From NCBI GenBank assembly GCA_003533545.1, contig DQEK01000420.1, positions 1 to 5,150 of the forward strand: a DNA stretch of 5,150 bases. The letters are read 5' to 3'. The notes beneath the pieces were generated by a model. That model was not told the DNA's origin and did no database searches. It saw nothing but the letters and a program-made list of their open reading frames with translations. This stretch comes from Acidobacteriota bacterium (GTDB taxonomy: Bacteria; Acidobacteriota; Vicinamibacteria; Vicinamibacterales; UBA8438). Positions 1 through 5,150 of the stretch are shown in pieces. Within the stretch, counting starts at the first letter, position 1. Every line of letters begins with the position of its first letter. A program made the position numbers and the translations under genes.

Positions 1-1777
1 ATTGCTGCGTGTTGATCTTGTCCGAACAAATAACCGCGCGGATCTCATCGTCCAATATCTCGGCCGCGGTCCCCGGTAGGGTATCCAGACCCGCCGCCTG
101 CAGTTGTTCCAGAAATTGCGCGACACTCACACCCAGCGTTTCAGCGCCTTGCCAAATCTCTAATGCCGAGAAGGCGTGGACATGCATCTCCGGAACGGCG
201 CTCTTAACGGCACGACAAATTTCGAGGTAGGTTTGGCCCGTATACTGCGGATGGATGCCGCCTTGCATGCAGACTTCAGTCGCGCCACGCGCCTGGGCTT
301 CACGCGTGCGCCGAGCGATCTCCTCCAATTCGAGATCATACGAGGGACCGCGAAGGGTCTCGCTGTGTTTGCCTTTGGAAAACGCGCAAAACCCGCAGCC
401 AAAGTAACAGACGTTCGTGTAGTTGATGTTGCGGTTGACCACGTAGCTGACGGTATTGCCGTTCACGACCTCGCGCAGCGCTTCCGCCGCTTCGCACACC
501 GCAGCGAATGACGCCCCGCGCGCGCCAAACAGTTCGACGATGCTGGACGTCGACAATTCGTCGCCGCCCTGAGCTCGCTTCAGACTCTCGACCAAGCTGT
601 CGCTCAGACCGGCGCTGCGCCTGGCGCTCGCGCGTCGAGATCGAGTTGGCAAATCGTACGGTACCTGCGATGTGTGTCCAGGTGACCACGTATCGCTGCG
701 AGCGTACCCTTCACTGTCGATCATTCGCAGGGCTCGTGACCGGACAGCCGGCGCCACCCAGTCCGCCGTTGCATGAAGATACGACGGGTACACGGCCAGC
801 CGTTCCACCAAGGTCTTACCCGCGCGAGCCGTTTGTTGCGCCAGCGACGCGAGGTGTGGCCAGGAGGCTTCGGGATTGACGAAATCTGGCGTGACCGGAG
901 ACACGCCGCCCCAATCGTTGATGCCCGCATCGACGAGACACTGCAGGTCACCGGTGTTCAGATTGGGTGGAACCTGAATATTCATCTCCGAGCCAAACAG
1001 CAGGCGTGCAGTCGCGATCGTCCACTGCAACTCGTCGAGGTCGGGTTCTGTGGCATTCGCCATCAACGTCTCTGGTTTGGCACGAAAGTTTTGAATAATG
1101 ATCTCTTGGATATGGCCGTATTGACTGTGGAGATCGTGCAGTGCGTGCAACGACTCTAGGCGCTCCGACCGGGACTCTCCAATACCGATGAGAAGACCGC
1201 TCGTGAAGGGCACGCGCAGCTCACCCGCGAGTCGAATGGTGTCGAGGCGGCGTTGCGGTTGCTTATCCGGCGATCCGTCGTGTGGACCCCCTTCTTCACA
1301 CAAGCGCGTCGCGGCGCTCTCGAGCATTAAGCCCTGCGACACCGACACTTTCCGGAGCCTGGCTATGTCCTTCCCTGTCATGACGCCTGCATTGATATGC
1401 GGCAACAAAGTGGTTTCCTGCAACACCAAGTCTGCCATCTGGGCGACATAGTCGATGGTGGTTTCGCACCCCAGTTCGGCCAAGGCTTCCCGCGCGACGC
1501 GATAGCGAAGTTCGGGCTTATCGCCCAAGGTGAACAGGGCTTCTTTGCAGCCCGCCTGCTCCCCGGCTCGAGCCATAGTGAGCACTTCATCGCGCGACAT
1601 GTACGGATTGCCGATATCGCGTGGGGCCTGCGCATAGGTGCAATAGTGGCAAACGTCCCGACACAAACGTGTCAAAGGAATAAAGACCTTACGGGAGTAA
1701 CTAACGATACTCCCATGACCCTGATCGCGAAGACCGCGGGCCGCCTGCATCATCGTGCGCATGTCGGCTTTCCGCAT
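1..1777 (-). CDS. fbiC: 7,8-didemethyl-8-hydroxy-5-deazariboflavin (FO) synthase, fused CofG-CofH; 3' end outside window
   Basis: One uninterrupted frame of 592 codons from ATG at 1777, still open at base 1, so the C-terminus is missing. It encodes two consecutive radical SAM domains. The CofG half (about residues 25-350) has a CxxxCxxC iron-sulfur motif at C39, C43 and C46, GDKPE at 85-89, GIGES at 198-202 and QNFRAKPET at 229-237. The CofH half (from about 430) has a second CxxxCxxC at C457, C461 and C464, QGGIHP at 505-510, HVHAFS at 532-537 and LPGTAAEILDDE at 567-578. From family knowledge, CofH joins a tyrosine-derived radical to 5-amino-6-ribitylaminouracil and CofG closes the ring, giving FO, the F420 chromophore. 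An Arg/Ser-rich linker (about 365-400) joins the halves. The start is fixed by an in-frame stop at 1802-1804. Only about 27 residues precede the conserved SYSRKVFIPLTRLC, shorter than I recall for actinobacterial FbiC. Known FbiC proteins are about 850 residues, so about 250 are probably off the edge. It starts two bases after the cofC stop. Confidence 0.96.
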   Translation of the reverse strand, partial: MRKADMRTMMQAARGLRDQGHGSIVSYSRKVFIPLTRLCRDVCHYCTYAQAPRDIGNPYMSRDEVLTMARAGEQAGCKEALFTLGDKPELRYRVAREALAELGCETTIDYVAQMADLVLQETTLLPHINAGVMTGKDIARLRKVSVSQGLMLESAATRLCEEGGPHDGSPDKQPQRRLDTIRLAGELRVPFTSGLLIGIGESRSERLESLHALHDLHSQYGHIQEIIIQNFRAKPETLMANATEPDLDELQWTIATARLLFGSEMNIQVPPNLNTGDLQCLVDAGINDWGGVSPVTPDFVNPEASWPHLASLAQQTARAGKTLVERLAVYPSYLHATADWVAPAVRSRALRMIDSEGYARSDTWSPGHTSQVPYDLPTRSRRASARRSAGLSDSLVESLKRAQGGDELSTSSIVELFGARGASFAAVCEAAEALREVVNGNTVSYVVNRNINYTNVCYFGCGFCAFSKGKHSETLRGPSYDLELEEIARRTREAQARGATEVCMQGGIHPQYTGQTYLEICRAVKSAVPEMHVHAFSALEIWQGAETLGVSVAQFLEQLQAAGLDTLPGTAAEILDDEIRAVICSDKINTQQ

Positions 1778-1779
1778 GG

Positions 1780-2511
1780 TTAGTGGTCCGTAGCCGTCAT
1801 TTCACGAAGGCTGTCCAGGTGGGGCATTCCGCAGACTCGATGGGCGATGCCGCTGTCCAGTAGAAAGGTCCGCGACGCCGTGCTGACGTCGTGTTTCAGG
1901 AACTCGACCAGATCCGAACGAACGTCTAGGTCGAGAGACAGACCAGGCAGACGAACGACGCGTGTCTCCAGGCCTCTGTTTCTTGCGGCGGTCAAGTGCT
2001 TGGTCAACGACGACTCGCCGAACGACAACGGTATTGCGCAGGGCAACGAGCAGGCGATACTGTTCGTCCCCGTGCCATCACGATTCGGTGCCAGACTCAT
2101 CGTTCGCTTGTGTTCGAGGGTCGAACAGAGCGAATCGATCTCGGGTCCGGTCAGGAGCGGGACATCGCTGGGAATCGTGACCATGCGTGTTACACCCTCA
2201 GCCTCCAGGGTCTTGGCGGCAGTGGCCACCGCGAGCGACTGTCCTTGATCGAGATCACACTGGATGAATCGAGCATCGGCATGTCGAGCCAGACTCCGCA
2301 CGCTCGGATCATGAGTGACGATTGCGAGTCCACCGAGACCAGTCGACTGACCGATTGCTGCGAGCACGTCAGAGACCATCGCACGGAAGAGAGACTGCCG
2401 TTCAGCAGCCGTCAGGACCGTCCGCAGTCGCTGCTTCGCCGATCGCATCGACTTGATCGGTAGGATCGCCCACGGTGACGCTCCGTGGATGCTCCGAGTG
2501 GAGAGGGTCAC
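1780..2511 (-). CDS. cofC: Phospho-acid guanylyltransferase of F420 biosynthesis (CofC/FbiD family)
   Basis: A 243-residue protein of normal family length. CofC/FbiD enzymes are cytoplasmic nucleotidyltransferases that couple GTP to a three-carbon phospho-acid (2-phospho-L-lactate, phosphoenolpyruvate or 3-phosphoglycerate, depending on lineage). CofD/FbiA then transfers the product onto FO. Visible family marks are the N-terminal nucleotide-binding segment LPIKSMRSAKQRL (17-29), the metal-site-like PSDVPLL (114-120), APNRDGTGTNS (141-151), FGESSLTKH (164-172) and DLD (193-195). The start is GTG at 2511, whose GTGA overlaps the npdG stop by four bases. A GAGG at 2516-2519 lies four bases upstream as a possible ribosome site. 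The next conserved block begins about 14 residues in, which suits this start. The stop (TAA at 1780-1782) is two bases before fbiC, so translation of the three genes is probably coupled. The acceptor acid cannot be decided by eye. Family assignment is firm. Confidence 0.93.
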   Translation of the reverse strand: MTLSTRSIHGASPWAILPIKSMRSAKQRLRTVLTAAERQSLFRAMVSDVLAAIGQSTGLGGLAIVTHDPSVRSLARHADARFIQCDLDQGQSLAVATAAKTLEAEGVTRMVTIPSDVPLLTGPEIDSLCSTLEHKRTMSLAPNRDGTGTNSIACSLPCAIPLSFGESSLTKHLTAARNRGLETRVVRLPGLSLDLDVRSDLVEFLKHDVSTASRTFLLDSGIAHRVCGMPHLDSLREMTATDH

Positions 2512-2519
2512 GTGGCCTC
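2508..2519 (-). promoter_or_regulatory. npdG-cofC coupled stop/start junction (GTGA overlap) with GAGG ribosome site
   Basis: The npdG stop TGA (2508-2510) and the cofC start GTG (2509-2511) share bases in a GTGA overlap. GAGG at 2516-2519, inside the end of npdG, lies four bases before the GTG, slightly closer than ideal. This arrangement is typical of translational coupling, where the ribosome finishing npdG reinitiates on cofC. Confidence 0.65.
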
Positions 2520-3191
2520 GCCCATACGTGTTCCCGTGATTCGCAGGCCTGTACCGTCGATCTTGTATTTTTTATTGATGAAGATGAGCACCGAGGTGAG
2601 GGCCTCACTCGCCACTGAATTATTAATCGATCCGGCATGCAAGCCACGCAGACCCGTCGCCGCCACAAGATTGATCACGGCCTGCCGCGCACCATTGTCG
2701 TTGCCGTACACCAACACGTCGCCGTCGTCGGGACCCTTCTCCCGTTGCAGATGTGCGGCTGCAACGTTGTGAAATGCCGACACGACCCGGACATTAGCGC
2801 CTAGGAGTGATTGGGCCGACTTTGCCACTGGCCAATCGTCCGACAACTGCACACGCGTAACCTTCGGCGGAACCAACGGCACGGTCGTGTCCACCACAAT
2901 CTTGCCCTGGACCTCTGCTTTGATGTCTTCGAGCGTCGAGCGATGGTGCGCATACGGGACGGTCAATATAATGATGGCCGCGGTTCCGGCAACGTCGCGA
3001 TTACCAGCTCCAGAAACAGTCGCCTCAGGCAAGCGTGTGCGCAACTCGGCAGCTGCTGCAGCGCCTTTCTCGCGAGACCGTGAACCGATGGCGACCGAAT
3101 AGCCGGCTCGGGCCCACCGATAAGCAAGACCTGTTCCTAGCGCTCCGGTGCCGCCAACAATGGCGAGATTTGGCAATGGTGAGACTTGCAT
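2508..3191 (-). CDS. npdG: F420-dependent NADP reductase (NADPH:F420 oxidoreductase)
   Basis: A 227-residue cytoplasmic oxidoreductase that transfers hydride between reduced F420 and NADP(H), linking the cofactor pool to ordinary redox metabolism. The dinucleotide-binding loop GGTGALGTG is at 13-21, after a short beta strand (LAIV). GSRSREK at 36-42 is the expected NADP 2'-phosphate contact region. VPYAHH (78-83), VVSAFHNVAA (136-145), NNSVASEALTSVLIFINKKY near residue 190-210 and a C-terminal LRITG all match the NpdG pattern. The frame is open upstream to 3365, but ATG 3191 is chosen because GGAG at 3199-3202 sits seven bases before it, conserved sequence starts within ten residues, and the upstream translation resembles nothing and would cover the divergent promoter region. 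It is the first gene of the F420 operon and overlaps cofC by four bases. A more distant NADP-binding reductase with another hydride partner is possible, but the F420 context makes this unlikely. Confidence 0.92.
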   Translation of the reverse strand: MQVSPLPNLAIVGGTGALGTGLAYRWARAGYSVAIGSRSREKGAAAAAELRTRLPEATVSGAGNRDVAGTAAIIILTVPYAHHRSTLEDIKAEVQGKIVVDTTVPLVPPKVTRVQLSDDWPVAKSAQSLLGANVRVVSAFHNVAAAHLQREKGPDDGDVLVYGNDNGARQAVINLVAATGLRGLHAGSINNSVASEALTSVLIFINKKYKIDGTGLRITGTRMGEAT

Positions 3192-3198
3192 GGTGTTT

Positions 3199-3202
3199 CT
3201 CC
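3199..3202 (-). promoter_or_regulatory. Ribosome binding site of npdG
   Basis: On the minus strand this reads GGAG, with seven bases before ATG 3191. It is the clearest Shine-Dalgarno sequence in the left block and decides the npdG start against the longer open frame reaching 3365. Confidence 0.75.
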
Positions 3203-3228
3203 ACGCTCGACGGTTTTGGTAAACAGAC

Positions 3229-3256
3229 TTGGCATTTGCCAAAGCGGTCGAGACCG
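3229..3256. promoter_or_regulatory. Two adjacent short inverted repeats, candidate operator
   Basis: The first is TTGGCATTTGCCAA (3229-3242): perfect six-base arms around a two-base centre. The second is CGGTCGAGACCG (3245-3256): perfect five-base arms around a two-base centre. Their centres are about 15 bases apart. They lie 38-65 bases upstream of the npdG start, inside the divergent region, where a dimeric repressor or activator could bind. No regulator gene is visible in the window, and repeats this short can arise by chance, so the call is tentative. Confidence 0.3.
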
Positions 3257-3334
3257 GTTTGAGGTGAGGCAATACCTCTCGACAATATAGTCGGATATGA
3301 TAATTCACGAAAGAATCAAATGCATGCAAAGTCC

Positions 3335-3338
3335 GAGG
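3335..3338 (+). promoter_or_regulatory. Ribosome binding site of the solute-binding protein gene
   Basis: GAGG lies five bases before ATG 3344. It decides in favour of that start over the in-frame ATG at 3320, which has only a weak GAAAG upstream and would place eight extra residues before the signal peptide. Confidence 0.7.
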
Positions 3339-3343
3339 TAATA

Positions 3344-4390
3344 ATGACGATCGCAACAAGGTCATGGGGCCTAGTCAGGCTGAGTCTAATCACGCTACTG
3401 CTATCGGCGTTCACGCAATCCCTGTTATCGGCAACCACACAATCTGGAAGCCCGGACTCATTGGATGAGATTATAGCGGCCGCAAAAAAGGAAGGTCGTG
3501 TCTCGCTCTACGAAGGCCAGCAGCCGCAGGCTTGGGCGAAGATTATGGCGGCGTTTCAAAAGCGCTATCCCTTCGTTACGTCGTATGACCAGGAACGCCT
3601 GGTGGCCGGGGTGACGGTTACTCGCGTGATCACCGAGGCCAGGGCGGGAATTTCGAACGCCGACATCGTCGCATCCGGGACGGTTCAGATGGACGACTTT
3701 GCCGCGCGCGGCCTTCTTCAGCCGGTGGACTGGAAGGCGCTAGGAATTCCCGAGAAATCCGTATTCGACCGATACACAACGGTCGGTAGCATGTTCGCCT
3801 ATGTCATCGGCTACAACACCGACCTGGTAAAGGGCGCGGATATCCCCAAGGGATGGGACGATGTCCTGGACCCCAAGTGGAAGGGGCAAGGCTCGTGGTG
3901 GTTCAATTCGCAACCATGGGCGACACTTGCGGCTGTTTGGGACGAGGGCAGGGCCGTGAGTTTCCTCGAGAGCTTACTTGCTCAAGAGTGGCGGTTGAGC
4001 CGTTCCGCCGCAACCGTGTCGGCCTGGCTGTCGTCCGGCGAGAGTCCGATTGGTATCGTCGTCCTGCATCGGATGCAGGCGGCGCAAAGTAAGGGAGCGC
4101 CGGTCGGCTGGACGTTTGCCGATCCGGTTCCGGTGCAACTGATCACTTACGGTATTCTCAAAGAAGCGAAGAACCCCAATACCGCCAAGCTCTTGGTCCA
4201 CTGGCTGACGACCCCTGAAGGTGCGAAGGTGTATGAAGACGCGGTGTATCGAGGCAATCCCTACGTCGAAGGGACCGAAATGGAAAGACTCATCGGCAGC
4301 CGGAATATCGCGTATCACGAAGGCGAGCGGTTGGCTGAGTTCAAGTCGATGACAGAGAAAATGATTGAACTATTGGAGAAGAACAGATAG
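3344..4390 (+). CDS. ABC transporter extracellular solute-binding protein (Fe3+/polyamine-type family)
   Basis: A 348-residue secreted binding protein for an ABC importer. Residues 1-30 form a signal peptide: an Arg-containing start, a hydrophobic core (LSLITLLLSAF, 13-23), and a likely cut near LLSA at 27-30. There is no lipobox cysteine, so the mature protein is expected in the periplasm or released rather than lipid-anchored. The mature part opens with LDEIIAAAKKEGRVSLYEGQQ (40-60), the usual first helix and strand of this family. It continues with IVASGTVQMDDFAARGLLQPV (108-128), YNTDLVKGADIPKGWDDVLDPKWKG (157-181), where the hinge-region pattern is very typical, and KNPNTAKLLVHWLTTPEGAKVYE (276-298), the conserved late helix. 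The length is normal. An ATP-binding subunit gene follows 95 bases later. The family includes binders of Fe3+, thiamine, polyamines and organic acids; I could not identify ligand residues, so no substrate or symbol is given. A start at 3320 is the alternative. Confidence 0.9.
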   Translation: MTIATRSWGLVRLSLITLLLSAFTQSLLSATTQSGSPDSLDEIIAAAKKEGRVSLYEGQQPQAWAKIMAAFQKRYPFVTSYDQERLVAGVTVTRVITEARAGISNADIVASGTVQMDDFAARGLLQPVDWKALGIPEKSVFDRYTTVGSMFAYVIGYNTDLVKGADIPKGWDDVLDPKWKGQGSWWFNSQPWATLAAVWDEGRAVSFLESLLAQEWRLSRSAATVSAWLSSGESPIGIVVLHRMQAAQSKGAPVGWTFADPVPVQLITYGILKEAKNPNTAKLLVHWLTTPEGAKVYEDAVYRGNPYVEGTEMERLIGSRNIAYHEGERLAEFKSMTEKMIELLEKNR

Positions 4391-4485
4391 TGGGCTCTCC
4401 GTTCTGCTGAAACGGATCGGGCCACTAGGAGCGTTACCGCATCATTCATTTGAATTATTTGTGATCGCGGTCCGAGTGACTGATC
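4391..4485 (+). other. Intergenic gap with a small hairpin between solute-binding protein and ABC ATPase genes
   Basis: The 95 bases contain an inverted repeat TCCGTT (4398-4403) / AACGGA (4411-4416) with a seven-base loop, beginning eight bases after the solute-binding protein stop. No run of T follows, so it is not a convincing rho-independent terminator. In ABC importer operons a hairpin at this place often protects the upstream message or lets the binding protein be made in excess. That role is inferred here. A T-rich stretch (4448-4461) follows, but no promoter could be assigned. Confidence 0.4.
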
Positions 4486-5150
4486 GTGCTTAAAGTCGAA
4501 GGATTGTGGAAAACCTACACCGTCGACGGCGGTGAGATCCCCGCCGTCCGAGGAGTCGGTTTTACCGTCGAAACGGGAGAGTTCTTCACCCTGCTGGGGC
4601 CGAGCGGGTGTGGAAAATCTACCACGCTTCGCTGCATCGCGGGATTGGAAGTTCCCAACTCCGCCGAGATCACCTTGGGTGAGATTGATCTCTTCTCAAG
4701 CCGGCAACGCAGGTCGGTGCCGATCCACAAGCGAAACATTGGCATGGTGTTCCAGTCGTACGCCATCTGGCCCCACATGAGTGTTTACGACAACGTCGAC
4801 TTCCCGCTGAAGGTCAAGGGCGTTCCTGGTCGTCGAGAAAAGGTCATGCGTGCCCTAGAACTGGTGGGGCTGCATCATTTGGAGGACCGGTCCGCGACGG
4901 ACCTCTCGGGCGGTCAGCAACAGCGTGTAGCCATCGCCCGGGCCATCGTCATGGACGTCGACCTGTTACTGTTCGACGAGCCGTTAAGCAATCTGGACAG
5001 CAAGCTTCGAATCCAGATGCGGTTCGAGCTGCGCCAGTTGCAGAAGCAGCTCGGCATCACCAGCATCTACGTCACCCATGACCAGGAAGAAGCCATGGTC
5101 CTGTCGGACCGGGTGGCGGTGATGGACGACGGCAACATCGTCGAGATCGG
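4486..5150 (+). CDS. ABC transporter ATP-binding protein (Fe3+/spermidine/putrescine-type importer); 3' end outside window
   Basis: The cytoplasmic ATPase subunit that powers an ABC importer. The 221 complete codons in the window contain every nucleotide-binding motif. These are Walker A GPSGCGKST (38-46), Q-loop Q90 in MVFQSYAIWPHMSV, signature LSGGQQQR (140-147), Walker B LLLFDEP (160-166), D-loop SNLD (168-171) and switch histidine H198 in YVTHDQEEA. The wording of these motifs and the NVDFPLKVKGV stretch (103-113) fit the PotA/FbpC/UgpC-type importers. Members usually run to about 350 residues with a C-terminal regulatory beta domain, which would be off the right edge. GTG 4486 is chosen because an in-frame TGA at 4477-4479 blocks extension and LKVEGLWKTY follows directly. 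The ribosome site is weak (GAG 4474-4476). It follows the solute-binding protein in the same direction, and the two probably serve one importer whose permease is not in the window. Confidence 0.94.
   Translation, partial: MLKVEGLWKTYTVDGGEIPAVRGVGFTVETGEFFTLLGPSGCGKSTTLRCIAGLEVPNSAEITLGEIDLFSSRQRRSVPIHKRNIGMVFQSYAIWPHMSVYDNVDFPLKVKGVPGRREKVMRALELVGLHHLEDRSATDLSGGQQQRVAIARAIVMDVDLLLFDEPLSNLDSKLRIQMRFELRQLQKQLGITSIYVTHDQEEAMVLSDRVAVMDDGNIVEI

Larger units (their letters stand above)
3192..3343. promoter_or_regulatory. Divergent intergenic region between npdG operon and ABC importer operon; probable promoters for both
   Basis: This 152-base gap separates two start codons facing away from each other, so both operons must have promoters here or upstream. 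The stretch 3281-3320 is clearly richer in A and T than its surroundings. On the plus strand, overlapping -10-like hexamers TATGAT (3296-3301) and GATAAT (3299-3304) lie 40-48 bases before ATG 3344. A TCGACA at 3279-3284 resembles a -35 box, but it is only 11-14 bases from these hexamers, too close for a standard sigma-70 promoter. On the minus strand, TATATT (3284-3289) is a -10-like match about 90 bases before npdG, with no good -35 box. Exact promoters are therefore unresolved. The region call is firm; the individual boxes are weak. Confidence 0.6.

Noticed and set aside
336..951. Minus-strand frames at 336-689 and 721-951
   Set aside because: They lie in other frames within fbiC, give Arg/Ser-rich translations without recognisable domains, and conflict with the continuous fbiC frame that carries all the family motifs.
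9..1783. Plus-strand open frames opposite fbiC (for example 773-1159, 1188-1451 and 1397-1783)
   Set aside because: These are antisense shadows of a strongly conserved coding sequence and have no recognisable domains.
1847..2463. Plus-strand open frames opposite cofC (1847-2248, 1996-2463)
   Set aside because: The low-complexity, Arg/Ser-rich translations lie antisense to a gene with clear CofC motifs.
2485..3262. Plus-strand open frames opposite npdG (2485-2772, 2811-3083, 3035-3262)
   Set aside because: They are antisense to a well supported gene, overlap one another in different frames and match no family I recognise.
3192..3365. Extra 58 codons at the N-terminus of npdG
   Set aside because: The frame is open, but the translation has no family resemblance, crosses the divergent promoter region and overlaps the start of the opposite gene. 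ATG 3191 has a good ribosome site and begins just before the conserved nucleotide-binding loop.
3974..4318. Minus-strand frame opposite the solute-binding protein gene
   Set aside because: It is antisense to a conserved coding region. The translation has no recognisable motif.
4398..4430. Rho-independent terminator after the solute-binding protein gene
   Set aside because: A hairpin is present, but its stem is only six bases and no T-run follows.
4515..4780. Open frames on both strands inside the ABC ATPase gene
   Set aside because: The correct frame carries Walker A, Q-loop, signature and Walker B motifs across the whole region, so these are shadows.

Overview
The window looks like bacterial chromosomal DNA of moderately high GC (by eye mid to upper 50s percent). 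Five protein genes lie in two divergently transcribed blocks that share one intergenic region. No RNA gene, insertion sequence or CRISPR array was seen. The fused FO synthase and the F420 gene set point to a bacterium that makes the deazaflavin cofactor F420. Fused FbiC is best known from Actinobacteria, but it also occurs in Chloroflexi, some Proteobacteria-like lineages and uncultured groups such as Tectomicrobia or Rokubacteria. The moderate GC and the mixed third-codon positions do not look like a high-GC actinomycete, so I lean to one of the non-actinobacterial lineages, without certainty.

Left block, minus strand, read from about 3191 down to 1: npdG (F420-dependent NADP reductase), cofC (guanylyltransferase that activates the phospho-acid precursor of the F420 side chain) and fbiC (CofG-CofH fusion that makes the FO chromophore; it runs off the left edge with its stop outside the window). 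npdG and cofC overlap by four bases (GTGA). cofC and fbiC are separated by two bases. This is therefore almost certainly one translationally coupled operon. FbiC builds the deazaflavin head, CofC supplies the activated side-chain precursor, and NpdG uses the finished cofactor to exchange hydride with NADP(H). The other expected genes, cofD/fbiA and cofE/fbiB, are not in the window and may lie beyond the left edge.

Centre, 3192-3343: a 152-base divergent intergenic region. It holds both start regions, a locally AT-rich stretch with -10-like sequences, and two neighbouring short perfect inverted repeats that could be operator sites.

Right block, plus strand, from 3344: a secreted ABC-transporter solute-binding protein, a 95-base gap containing a small hairpin, and an ABC ATPase of the Fe3+/spermidine/putrescine-type importer class that runs off the right edge. 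No permease is visible, so it is probably encoded beyond the right edge. The substrate cannot be deduced from the sequence, and a functional link between this importer and the F420 operon is only a hypothesis from their divergent arrangement.
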